From Myxococcales bacterium (GTDB lineage Bacteria; Myxococcota_A; Polyangia; Polyangiales; Ga0077539), in contig JAEUKI010000031.1 in the NCBI GenBank assembly GCA_016793325.1, forward strand, positions 62,001 to 126,000: DNA of 64,000 nt, in the 5' to 3' direction. The translations under genes and the position numbers were made by a program. The notes under the pieces were generated by a model, which saw only the letters and a list, made by a program, of their open reading frames with translations, was not told the DNA's origin and did no database searches. Within the stretch, counting starts at the first letter, position 1. Every line of letters begins with the position of its first letter. This document shows positions 16,601 to 24,369 of this stretch, piece after piece.

Positions 16601-18264
16601 ATCAACAAGCCGTCACGCAGTGGGTGCGTCGCTCGATGCTCCCCGTGGCCGGCGGCGACGTCTTCGGCCAGGAGCCCACTCCGGGGCCAGGAGCTCGAAT
16701 GGACGCGAGCGTCGTGGCGAGCGAAGACGGCGAGCGGCTCTACGTGTTCGGCGGGTACGACGGCGAGAACGTCCGCAACGACCTCTGGACGTACGAGGTC
16801 GACGACAATCGCTGGAGTCGCATCGAACTGCCGATGATCGTCGCGCCGCGGGCGCACGCGGCGATGGCGATCGACGGCACCCGTGTGTTGGTGTTCGGCG
16901 GTCGCGCAGCAGATCAGTCGTTGCTGTCGGACGGGTTCGTCATCGACACCGCGGGCGGAACGGCCAACGTGTTCTCCGCGTCGATTCCGGCACGGATCGA
17001 TAGCGTCGTCGCGCTCCGAAACGACACGGCGATCATCGTCGGTGGTCGAGGCGAGACCGGACTGTTGGCCGACCGACACGACGTCGACACGCTCTCGGGC
17101 ACTGTCGTGCGCAGCGCAACCAGCACCGCGACCGACGCGAGAGGCGCGATGGCGTTCGACGCCAACGGATCGCTCGTGCGGATCGCCGTTGGAGACGCTC
17201 GGATCGACGACCTCGTTGCGGAGGTTGATCAGCCATCAGGCACCGTGCGGCTCGCGGCTCGTTCGGAGGTCGCCGGCCCGAATGCGTGCGGTGGGGGCGA
17301 CGTGGCCTCTGCGTCGCTCGGAGCCCTCTGCCAGAGCGCGTCGAACGAGCCATCGACCACAGGGACGATCGCGTGCTCGACGAACGGCCCAGCGTGCATC
17401 GGCAGCGTTGCACAAACGGCGACGGTCACCGTGCCCAACGTGGACGCGTGGTCGACGGACGGCTCGATGATCGCGGTCGGTCGCGCGCGAAACGTCTCGC
17501 TTCTCGCCCTTCGTGACGGCGCGACGCCGGGCACGCCGTACGTGGCCCGAAGCGCGGTGTCGTCCGTGGAGCTCGTAGGACGCGAACTCGTCCTTGGTGT
17601 CGAGCGTTCGCTCGAACTCGTGCAGCGCACTGCGGGCGGTCTGGCGCGTACGTCGTCCATCGAGACGTGCGGCAAGGTCCGGCGGATTCGCGCTCTTGGG
17701 CGGGAGCTGTTCGTGGACACGACGTTGGGGATCGAGCGTTTCTACATCGACGATGGCGCGATGCTGCGCCGCGGGATCTTCTCGCTCGAAGAGACGGTGA
17801 GCATCGCATCGTTGCGACGACGGCTGTCGCGGCTGGAAAGCGTCCCGTCGGTTCGCGTGTGCCAAGTGCTCGCGGCGGCGCTCGAGCGAACGCCATTGGG
17901 GCGCGCGCTTCTCGAACGAGAGATGGAGCTGACGACGGACGGGACGCTCTGGGTTGCGTGGCGCAACCTCGTGGCAGCGTCGGCGTTGACTCCGGCGGGA
18001 CTGGTGTCGTCGAGCGATGTCGTACAGCTCACGTCGCCGCGCGTTCGATCGAGCGTGATCGACGATCGGCTCGTCGTCGAGGGGGTCGGGACGTCGGAGC
18101 GACGCGCGCTGCGCTGGGACGCGCAACGAGCGTCGGGCGCGGGCATCGACGCGACGGGCACCCACGAGCTTGGGTCGTGGATCGCGTCGGAGAGCGAACG
18201 AGCGGGCGCGTGGGTCGTTCGCCGCAGCGGGACGACGTTGGAGGCGTCTCGTGTCGTTCGCTGA
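13636..18264 (+). CDS. Giant lipoprotein with thrombospondin-3 and Kelch repeats
   Basis: About 1542 residues from the ATG that abuts an 11-G tract. MGGGAILIAASSLAGCIGVG has a hydrophobic core and lipobox LAGC but no basic n-region; with one more G (or two fewer) an upstream ATG at 13577 joins in frame and supplies an Arg/Lys-rich n-region. A thrombospondin type-3-like Ca-binding segment (DADRDGIPDACDNCP) lies near residue 562, and a Kelch-type propeller from about 955 to 1140 (LYAVGG, LYVFGGYDG, VLVFGGR, IIVGGRG). The rest is Cys-containing and beta-rich. Its 3-prime end overlaps the start of the next lipoprotein gene. Probably surface exposed, adhesive or structural (inference). Confidence 0.85.
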   Translation: MGGGAILIAASSLAGCIGVGSTDNSGSLGAELGGGQRVVPTGAATVTLRGSDVQALVRPLRALDIGLTLSELGASASASTFRLTPAINMVEWGTVEPGLQAQQFGVLPLPGTYPQAFAYPISSTDAFAPLRPCNYGARCGFAAPSAPLALPSTTTGTPTLFTGATVVLRGVNSIVSSIERLFAPPDSNVGDATINVRLCTDREWPAGDRPSTNEPPPVDCGPIGWVETRETTTAPSRPALRVPFLVSISNLAAGARIDCPSPMPAPTPGENQALTTCRQIQAGAIEQGQPGFARDCVPGMSVDYFVNGGPAPRFVVLDALLVPQGCDNPPIVGGQPQCPAVVDIGTLPTRVQPPVGVELVLELKSRGAPGGLRSASDVRLPSTCSTNGIVISAVLDQIRTRGDAAVATAVRNIFESVPISTSGGAPVLLGDVLRGQLVRSTRGAPQRIIAAPTCTFSNGPTGRPTARINNLSNPAPDLNCMLSWLQYAMARTAHRYILGPFANTPATTAAGWRSWALDPSVTDPNARGNLVVTTASTPRPPPLATCPSDRTTWNSGSAFSDADRDGIPDACDNCPAVPNRTQRNCNALAERERGARTLGVNVMGDACDFAPCAAIESVTPDARTIIDIDMRPVESLSATGPSPLVFPGNNETPREPLTLRRCMCVRSSDGLRLSADRCAAVECAGGGTFTPNTVNFGFQRLDYDRPTTASRQTATTRADFIWRECQFQGFDPFVRPPRCPPGRRCARCASEFVDYLPEVDTFNAPAAAQGLDRLVDRPFLPYSWNVTREVRNAHLYFGAFEFAGAPVSYRLWTRATQADAALDEESEREERMRDHYFSGTPRFSFSPTTLPTPNRCLLFPILCQLLQRFPRETAFRVVPPRSAWASVEGPLLVSLLPVRPDKVADHNTFGTGGGDLDPSFSSLGVALYSPYSGLFLAQGPSVGDLPPVAGSAVAVARATTGAALYAVGGRMADGTPSPWIYAGSISLGDQQAVTQWVRRSMLPVAGGDVFGQEPTPGPGARMDASVVASEDGERLYVFGGYDGENVRNDLWTYEVDDNRWSRIELPMIVAPRAHAAMAIDGTRVLVFGGRAADQSLLSDGFVIDTAGGTANVFSASIPARIDSVVALRNDTAIIVGGRGETGLLADRHDVDTLSGTVVRSATSTATDARGAMAFDANGSLVRIAVGDARIDDLVAEVDQPSGTVRLAARSEVAGPNACGGGDVASASLGALCQSASNEPSTTGTIACSTNGPACIGSVAQTATVTVPNVDAWSTDGSMIAVGRARNVSLLALRDGATPGTPYVARSAVSSVELVGRELVLGVERSLELVQRTAGGLARTSSIETCGKVRRIRALGRELFVDTTLGIERFYIDDGAMLRRGIFSLEETVSIASLRRRLSRLESVPSVRVCQVLAAALERTPLGRALLEREMELTTDGTLWVAWRNLVAASALTPAGLVSSSDVVQLTSPRVRSSVIDDRLVVEGVGTSERRALRWDAQRASGAGIDATGTHELGSWIASESERAGAWVVRRSGTTLEASRVVR
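13638..13648 (+). repeat. Homopolymeric G tract (11 G) at lipoprotein start
   Basis: Eleven consecutive G residues include the G of the candidate ATG. In the 11-G state the frame from ATG 13577 (MIRGNSHRRSAKERIRLRTS) stops three codons past the tract (GRY, stop). With 12 or 9 G it runs on into the lipoprotein with a normal signal peptide. Either a phase-variable switch or a homopolymer length error in the assembly. Confidence 0.85.
17685..17979 (+). repeat. Source copy of Kelch-gene segment duplicated at 19.6 kb
   Basis: This part of the giant lipoprotein gene (encoding IRALGRELFVDTTLGIERFY through GTLWVAWRNLVAA) recurs at 19577-19871. Identity is lower in the first 90 bp and nearly perfect after that: one mismatch in about 196 bp. 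Confidence 0.93.
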
Positions 18265-19513
18265 GCGATCGATCTTGGTGGCGGCGGTGATCGCGAGCGT
18301 TGGCTGCAGCGCGTGCAGTCAGCCGTCGGCGCCGGACGCGTCTGCGGATAGCGGCGCGGACGTGCGCGATGCCACGCCGCCGAGGGATGTGATCGTGCGT
18401 GACGCGCCACCCGGTGAAGTGCAGTGGTTCGACGAGGGCGACCTGTGCGAACCATTGCCCGAGCCGTGGGTCCTTTCGACGGGACCGACGAGGTGCGGGA
18501 CGGATTGCACGGACGTCCCCCTGAATTCTGCGCAACAGTCCGACGACACGCGATACGTCGCCGGGGAAGTGCTCACGTTCAGCTTCGATTTTCCAAGCGA
18601 GTTTCGAGAGGCTTCCCGCCAATCGTGGGTGCTCGCGCCGAGCCGTGAGGACTTTCGAGCGTCGCGGAGGTCGGTATGTCCAACAGACCACGTTCTGGCT
18701 TCGCGCGTCCCGCTGACGGGAGCGGCTCGAACTGCTGTGTTGTGCGAGAGCGTTCGCGATCAGTGGTCGATCGTCATCGTCGACGAGGAGCAGCGCCGCT
18801 TTTGCGTCCGCGCTCAGGGGCGACGAATGACAAATCTCTACCGACGCAGCGGCGGCCTCTACCGAGTCGCGAACGCATGGGCGTGGCACGAGAACTTCGA
18901 GCGACTGAAAGACGACGTCGTGATTCTCGAAGACGGCGCGAGCAGCGTACGCCGCCTGACCGAGTGCGGGTGTGTTCGCACGCTGCACGCATACAACGAT
19001 CGGTTGTACTTCCACGAAACGAACTGGGACGCGGGCGGAAGCTCGCTCGTCGTCTCCGAGCCTCCGTATCGAACAGTTCGTACGCTGTGGACGACGCCGA
19101 TCGGCGCACGGCGCGCGAACACCGACGTGATGGACCCAGCGCACATGGTCTTCGAGGTGTCGCGCGGGGACGACGTGAGCGCGAACCGCGGGGACATCTA
19201 CTTCGCAGACCTTCGAACGATCGACACCGTCCCTCCGCGCAACCTGACGAACGACGCGCCGAGCCAGTTCTGGCCGGTGATCCTCGGCAACCGCGTGATG
19301 TTCGTCGACATCAGCAGGTCCACTCTCAATCCCAACGGATCGATCAGCGATCTGCACGACAACTGGGACCTCGTCGTGATGGACATGAATACAGGCACAC
19401 GGCGCACGATCCGCAGCACCACGGCTGATGGGTTCAGCCCGATGCTGTGGACGCCACTGGGGGTGTATCTGGGACTCAACGGGACGTTCGCGGTGATGCC
19501 TGTGCCGCCGTAG
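18251..19513 (+). CDS. Lipoprotein with propeller-like body
   Basis: 420 residues from a GTG that lies inside the end of the giant lipoprotein gene (14-bp overlap), suggesting one transcript. VSFAERSILVAAVIASVGCSAC gives a signal peptide and lipobox (SVGC). A linker rich in Asp/Ala/Pro (SADSGADVRDATPPRDV) follows. The body holds repeated short beta segments (LYRRSGGLYRVANAW, RLYFHETNWDAGGSSLVVSE, DIYFADLRTIDTV, NRVMFVDISR) typical of TolB/WD-like propellers. Several cysteines suggest a secreted location. Substrate unknown. Confidence 0.83.
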   Translation: MSFAERSILVAAVIASVGCSACSQPSAPDASADSGADVRDATPPRDVIVRDAPPGEVQWFDEGDLCEPLPEPWVLSTGPTRCGTDCTDVPLNSAQQSDDTRYVAGEVLTFSFDFPSEFREASRQSWVLAPSREDFRASRRSVCPTDHVLASRVPLTGAARTAVLCESVRDQWSIVIVDEEQRRFCVRAQGRRMTNLYRRSGGLYRVANAWAWHENFERLKDDVVILEDGASSVRRLTECGCVRTLHAYNDRLYFHETNWDAGGSSLVVSEPPYRTVRTLWTTPIGARRANTDVMDPAHMVFEVSRGDDVSANRGDIYFADLRTIDTVPPRNLTNDAPSQFWPVILGNRVMFVDISRSTLNPNGSISDLHDNWDLVVMDMNTGTRRTIRSTTADGFSPMLWTPLGVYLGLNGTFAVMPVPP

Positions 19514-19550
19514 CGCCGCGCTCATCGCGCGGTGCTACGCTCGATACGCG

Positions 19551-20204
19551 ATGGCGATGTGCGACGGGGTCCTGACGATCCGAGCGCTCGGGCGGGAGTT
19601 GTTCGTGGACACGACGTTGGGGATCGAGCGGTTCTACATCGACAACCGCCAAGTGTTGCGCCGCGGGATCTTCTCGCTCGAAGAGACGGTGAGCATCGCA
19701 TCGTTGCGACGACGGCTGTCGCGGCTGGAAAGCGTCCCGTCGGTTCGCGTGTGCCAAGTGCTCGCGGCGGCGCTCGAGCGAACGCCATTGGGACGCGCGC
19801 TTCTCGAACGAGAGATGGAGCTGACGACGGACGGGACGCTCTGGGTTGCGTGGCGCAACCTCGTGGCCGCGGCGCGTGGCGGACACGACGGGGCAGTTCG
19901 ACAGACCGACGCCGCGCAGTCGCGCGACAGTCACATGCCCGCGCACGTCGCTGTGGCAGATCGTTCGCTGGCTGTGGCGCGGTTTCACGGACGACGCGAG
20001 GCGGTCTGGGACAAAGCGGTCTCCGTGCAGGAAAAATACGCGTATTTGTACAGCCCCGAAGAGCTCGCCCCTTGGTCGAACGCCGTCGCGACGCTCTCGG
20101 GCGAAGCCGAGTCCGTGCACGTCGTGTTCAACAACTGCAACTCGAACTACGCGGTGCTCGGCGCCAAGGACCTGACGGCAGAGCTCGTCGACGCGTTTCG
20201 GTGA
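19551..20204 (+). CDS. Chimeric ORF: Kelch-lipoprotein piece fused to DUF72 end
   Basis: 217 residues in one open frame from ATG. Residues about 9-107 copy a C-terminal piece of the giant lipoprotein (IRALGRELFVDTTLGIERFY). Residues about 129-217 copy the end of the DUF72 protein (MPAHVAVADRSLAVARFHGR to the stop). About 20 residues between them (RGGHDGAVRQTDAAQSRDSH) match neither. No signal peptide or complete domain remains, so neither parent function is likely. It is best seen as a recombination product that stayed open; whether it is expressed is unknown. It could be listed as a pseudogene. Confidence 0.75.
   Translation: MAMCDGVLTIRALGRELFVDTTLGIERFYIDNRQVLRRGIFSLEETVSIASLRRRLSRLESVPSVRVCQVLAAALERTPLGRALLEREMELTTDGTLWVAWRNLVAAARGGHDGAVRQTDAAQSRDSHMPAHVAVADRSLAVARFHGRREAVWDKAVSVQEKYAYLYSPEELAPWSNAVATLSGEAESVHVVFNNCNSNYAVLGAKDLTAELVDAFR
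19577..19871 (+). repeat. Duplicate of 17685-17979
   Basis: Second copy of the lipoprotein-derived segment, direct orientation, offset 1892 bp. The two differ mainly in the first 90 bp (IDDGAMLRRG versus IDNRQVLRRG). Confidence 0.93.
19935..20204 (+). repeat. Duplicate of DUF72 3-prime end
   Basis: Second copy of 12267-12536 in direct orientation, offset exactly 7668 bp, ending at the same stop codon. Flanks differ immediately after the stop. Confidence 0.93.
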
Positions 20205-20365
20205 AGGCACCGAACGCGAGTCGGTCGGCGTTTGTGCCATCTCGCGCCGCGCGATTCCCTGTGCTGTCGGTTCGCGCGTCGGGCGCGAGTGAACTATCGT
20301 GCGCCCGCGCAGCGATTCCGACTTGGTACGCTGTTCGCATTCGATCCTCACTTCGAGAACGCACG

Positions 20366-21979
20366 ATGACGATCCTTCGAAGAACGCTGGTCACGCTGTT
20401 TGCACTCTCGGCTCTCGTCGGCTGCGGCTCTCGGAGCCAGCTGCTCGAGGGGACGCCGATGGGGCCTCCGCCCGTGGATGTCCCCACGATCGACGGTTCG
20501 CTCGATGTTCCCGACGCGCCGTCGGGGCCAGACGTTCGGATCGATGTGCGGCCGGACACGCTCGTGCCGACGGTGACCGTCGCGTGCCCGGCGCCGATTC
20601 GGTCGACGCAGTCGCTCCCGGTTCCATTGCCCGCGATGGCGACGTCCAACGTGGGCCGTCCGCTCACGGTTCAGTGGGAGGTCACGCGCGCGCCGATGGA
20701 CTCGATGGCGCGGCTCACCAACGCGAACACGACGACCGCGTCGATCAACTTCGACGTGGGGGGCGAGTTTCGCTTTCGCTTCACCGCGCGCGACGACCTG
20801 GGAAACATGGCCTCGTGCGAGACCCGCGCGGACGTCGAGAGCGCGATCGACCTGCTCTGCCCCAACGATCAGAGCAACTTTCAGGGCGCGACCGTCTCGC
20901 TCGCCGCGCGCGCTCGCTCGCGCTTGATGCGAGCGATCACGCTCCAGTGGGAGACCGTCTCGCGTCCCATGGGCTCGAGCACGACGCCGACGCCGCCGAA
21001 CAGCGACGCTGCGACGCTGCGGCTCGACGCGCTCGGTGACTGGCGCTTGCGGCTCGTCGCGCGGGACAGCACGGGGCTCACGGCGTCGTGCGTGACCAAT
21101 ATTCATGCGGACCCGGACGTGATCGTGACGTGCCCGCCCGACACGACGTCGCGGCCGTTTGCGACGGCGACGCTCGCGGCGATGGCTCAGTCGCGCACGA
21201 TGCGACCGCTGACGTTTCGCTGGGAGATCGTCGATCAGCCCATCACGTCGACGGCCATGTTGCGGATGCCCAACACGCTCTCGACGCCGTTCACGTTCGA
21301 CGTCGCGGGCAACTGGACCTTTCGCTTCACCGCGACAAACGACCGCGGAAACAGCGCGTTTTGCACGACGCGCGCGCTCGCCGCGAGCGAAGAGGCCGTG
21401 CGCGTCGAGATCGTGTGGAACACCGACCGCACCAACCCCAACTGCAACATCGCGACGCCCGACAGCAACGCGTGCGGCGACGTCGACCTGCACCTCGCGA
21501 ACTCGGACCTCAACATGGGCCGGTGGGGCAGCAACGCGCCGGCCAACTCGACGTGCTTCTACGCGAACTGCGTGTGCGGCACGCCCGAGATGATCTGCAC
21601 CAACCCCACCAACATCGAGTGGACCCCCGCGGGCGTCGTGAACAACCCGCAGCTCGACATCGATCACACCCGTCGATTGCCCGGCCCCGAGAACATCAAC
21701 ATCGTCCGCGCAGAGACCGGCGGACGCTACGACGTCGGCGTTCACGCGTTCTCGCTCAACGCGCCGACGCCCGTCGTCGCGCGGGTGTACTGCGGCGGAC
21801 GCATCGTGTTCGAGAGCGAGCCCGTGCGCATCGAAGCGCGCGGCGGAGGCGCGGACACCAACGATTTGTGGCTCGTCGGCCGCATCGAAACCACGACGGG
21901 CGGCTGCCGCTTCACGCGCTGCGGCTCACCAGGAAACCTCACGGCCTGCATCCGTCCCCAAAACGCATGGGGGCGTTGA
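20366..21979 (+). CDS. Lipoprotein with three PKD-like repeats
   Basis: 537 residues. MTILRRTLVTLFALSALVGCGS is a signal peptide with lipobox LVGC. After an Asp/Pro linker come three units of about 100 residues, each starting with a Cys-Pro strand (VTVACPAP, IDLLCPND, VIVTCPPD) and containing LTVQWEV / ITLQWETV / LTFRWEIV then FRFRFTARDDLGN-type ends. This is the look of Ig/PKD-like beta-sandwich domains. The C-terminal 180 residues (EAVRVEIVWNTDRTNPNCN, DLHLANSD) resemble the secreted domain found next to PKD repeats in other myxobacterial lipoproteins. Adhesion or scaffold role inferred. Confidence 0.85.
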   Translation: MTILRRTLVTLFALSALVGCGSRSQLLEGTPMGPPPVDVPTIDGSLDVPDAPSGPDVRIDVRPDTLVPTVTVACPAPIRSTQSLPVPLPAMATSNVGRPLTVQWEVTRAPMDSMARLTNANTTTASINFDVGGEFRFRFTARDDLGNMASCETRADVESAIDLLCPNDQSNFQGATVSLAARARSRLMRAITLQWETVSRPMGSSTTPTPPNSDAATLRLDALGDWRLRLVARDSTGLTASCVTNIHADPDVIVTCPPDTTSRPFATATLAAMAQSRTMRPLTFRWEIVDQPITSTAMLRMPNTLSTPFTFDVAGNWTFRFTATNDRGNSAFCTTRALAASEEAVRVEIVWNTDRTNPNCNIATPDSNACGDVDLHLANSDLNMGRWGSNAPANSTCFYANCVCGTPEMICTNPTNIEWTPAGVVNNPQLDIDHTRRLPGPENINIVRAETGGRYDVGVHAFSLNAPTPVVARVYCGGRIVFESEPVRIEARGGGADTNDLWLVGRIETTTGGCRFTRCGSPGNLTACIRPQNAWGR

Positions 21980-22139
21980 GCCCCGCCCGCCCAGTTTCGG
22001 GTGGCGTGGTGTGCGAGAAGTGACGGTGGCGTTCGGGGGTAAGGCGCTAACGGTGCTGGGGCAGCGCGCAGAGCGGCTTGCGCGGGCCGTAGAAATCCCT
22101 GGAGATTCCGTGTTGCATCGCGGGCGTGGTTGTTGCAGT

Positions 22140-22210
22140 GGTCTTCCCTGGTGACGCGCTTCGAGCGCGTTGGCAGAAGCACTCACGAAGACGACCGAGA
22201 AGGGAAGACC
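22140..22210 (+). promoter_or_regulatory. Inverted repeat over the leader and ribosome site
   Basis: GGTCTTCCC (22140-22148) and GGGAAGACC (22202-22210) are perfect complements. The right arm covers the only purine-rich ribosome-site-like sequence (AAGGGAAG) ahead of ATG 22215, so pairing in the mRNA could hide it. The remaining leader (from 21980) shows no gene. Confidence 0.35.
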
Positions 22211-22214
22211 AACG

Positions 22215-24326
22215 ATGCAGTCGCGATCGATCTCGCGCAGGGGAGCGGTGGCGGTCGCGGCCACGCAGGGTTGCCTTGCGTTGGCGTCGGTGATCGTCGG
22301 GTGCGGCGCGCCGATCGCGCGTCCGGACGGCGCCATCGTGCGGGACAGCGGCGTGGTGGACGCGTCGGGTCCGTGCCCGGCGGGCGCGAGTCTGTGCGGC
22401 GAAGTCTGCATCGATTCGACAAATGACCGCACCAACTGCGGCGGCTGCGGGGTGGTGTGCGGCTTCGGAGTTCCGTGCGTGGCGGGGCGCTGCGACGACG
22501 GAAACTGTCCGATGGGCCAGGTTCGTTGCGGCGATCGCTGCGCGGATCCTCGGACCAGCCCCGAGCACTGCGGCGGCTGCGGAAACCCCTGCGATCGCGG
22601 CTTCGCGTGCACGGACGGTCGCTGCGACTCGGCGCGTTGCCTCGACGGATTCGCGCGCTGCGGAGCGGACTGCGCCGAGTTCGAGTCCGACGTTCGTCAC
22701 TGCGGCCGCTGCGGAAACGCCTGCGGAATGGGCCAGGCCTGCGTCAGCGGCACGTGCGTGATGTCCATGTGCCGCGACGGGCTCACGCAGTGCGGGACGA
22801 CCTGCACCGACCCGCGCTTCGACCCGCGCCACTGCGGCGCCTGCGGTCGCTCGTGCGCCTCGACGCAGCGCTGCTCGCTCGGCCGCTGCGAAGAGATCCC
22901 GTGCGCGGGCGCGGGGATGTCCCGCTGCGGTCAGCTCTGCATCAACTTGAATACCGACCCCACCCACTGCGGCATGTGCAACCTGCGCTGCGCCTCGGGC
23001 ATGTGCTCCGCGGGGCGCTGCGTGGTGGACGCGCTGCGGCCGCGCTGGGCGGTGCAGTTCGGCACGGTCGGCGAAGACACGGTCAACGCGGTGGCGATCG
23101 ACCCGTCGGGCAATGTGTACGTGACCGGCGCGTTCGATGGACCGATGACGATCCTCGGTCGAACGATGCTCACGACCCGCGGGCGGACCGACGTGTTCGT
23201 CGCGAGCTTTACGAGCGCTGGAGCGCTTCGATGGGCGCGCTCGATCGGCGGGCGCGGCGCGGACGAGGGCACGGGCCTCGCCGTGGGCTCGAACGGTCGC
23301 TTGTATGTCACCGGGTATTTCACTGGTGAATTCGTGACTGAAACCCAGGGCACCATCGTCGGCCCCGGGCAGCTCGACGGGTTTCTGCTCTCGCTCGACC
23401 TCGCGACAGGCGCCGAGCTCGCGGTGCTCACTGTTGGCGGGATCGGCTTCGAAGTGCTCTCGGCGGTGTCGTTTCGAGGCGGGCGGCTCATGGTGGGCGG
23501 CCGCTTCTCCGACGAGATCCGCATGGGAACGACGCGCTACGTGTCGACGGGCCGCGACGATGGGCTCTTGTTCGCGGCCGATCCGTTGACGCTTCGCCCG
23601 CTGTGGACGCGCACGTTCGGCGGGGTCAACGACGACCGCATTCAGTCCGTGCTCGTCGACGACGCAGGTCGCGTGTTCTTCGGCGGCGGCATGGAAGCCT
23701 CGCTCACGTGGGGCCGCTCGACGCTCGTCTCGTCGGGGCAGTCCGATGGCTTCGTCGCGTCGACCGACTCGGTCGGAACCCCGCAGTGGGCCGTGCGATT
23801 CGGCGGCGCCGAGGCCGACTCGGTCATGGGCATCGAGTCCGACGGCGCCGGGGGAATCATGGCCGCGGGCTTCTTCCGCGGCACCGCGCAGTACCCCAAC
23901 GGATCGACCATCGCCGCGCGCGGGAGCGACGTGATCGCGTTTCCGTTGTCGGGCGCGGGCGTCGCAGCGGCGCCGCGGATCTGGGGCAGCCCCAACGACG
24001 ACACCGCGTTCGCGATCGCGCACGGGCCGGACGGACGGTGGCTCCTCGCGGGAAGCTTGAACGCGGGAGCAGACTTCGGCCTCGGCGTGATCGACACGTA
24101 TTTTCTCACGCAAGACGCGTTTCTCGCGGGCTTCGACGCGAGCTGGCGACCGCGCTCGATCCCGACCGTCCAGGGCTCGCGCGACGACTTCGCGTTCGGC
24201 GTCGCCATCGCGCCCGACAACAGCGCCGTGTGGGGCGGGACGTTTACCAACGGCGGCAACCTCGGCCTCGGCTTCGTGACCGGCCTCGGCGGCGCCGACG
24301 GCTACATCGTGTACGTCGGTCCGTGA
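22215..24326 (+). CDS. Lipoprotein: Cys-rich repeats plus SBBP-type propeller
   Basis: 703 residues. MQSRSISRRGAVAVAATQGC leads to a hydrophobic core and lipobox VIVGCG. About residues 55-270 hold six Cys-rich units of the myxobacterial type (HCGGCGNPCDRGFACTDGRC, HCGRCGNACGMGQACVSGTC), probably disulfide-locked. From about 280 to the end there are seven or so blades with WAVQFGTVGEDTVNAVAIDP, GNVYVTGAFDG, LYVTGYFTG and FGGVNDDRIQSVLVDDAG, matching the SBBP (beta-propeller) repeat. ATG 22215 is preferred over an in-frame ATG 45 bp upstream because it starts the signal peptide. Surface location inferred. Confidence 0.88.
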   Translation: MQSRSISRRGAVAVAATQGCLALASVIVGCGAPIARPDGAIVRDSGVVDASGPCPAGASLCGEVCIDSTNDRTNCGGCGVVCGFGVPCVAGRCDDGNCPMGQVRCGDRCADPRTSPEHCGGCGNPCDRGFACTDGRCDSARCLDGFARCGADCAEFESDVRHCGRCGNACGMGQACVSGTCVMSMCRDGLTQCGTTCTDPRFDPRHCGACGRSCASTQRCSLGRCEEIPCAGAGMSRCGQLCINLNTDPTHCGMCNLRCASGMCSAGRCVVDALRPRWAVQFGTVGEDTVNAVAIDPSGNVYVTGAFDGPMTILGRTMLTTRGRTDVFVASFTSAGALRWARSIGGRGADEGTGLAVGSNGRLYVTGYFTGEFVTETQGTIVGPGQLDGFLLSLDLATGAELAVLTVGGIGFEVLSAVSFRGGRLMVGGRFSDEIRMGTTRYVSTGRDDGLLFAADPLTLRPLWTRTFGGVNDDRIQSVLVDDAGRVFFGGGMEASLTWGRSTLVSSGQSDGFVASTDSVGTPQWAVRFGGAEADSVMGIESDGAGGIMAAGFFRGTAQYPNGSTIAARGSDVIAFPLSGAGVAAAPRIWGSPNDDTAFAIAHGPDGRWLLAGSLNAGADFGLGVIDTYFLTQDAFLAGFDASWRPRSIPTVQGSRDDFAFGVAIAPDNSAVWGGTFTNGGNLGLGFVTGLGGADGYIVYVGP

Positions 24327-24369
24327 GTGTTCGCGCGCAGGGAGGGCGCGCTTCGCGCGAGCGCGGCCG

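Noticed and set aside
19551..20204. A second functional DUF72 gene
   Set aside because: Only the last 90 residues of DUF72 are present; the catalytic barrel is missing.
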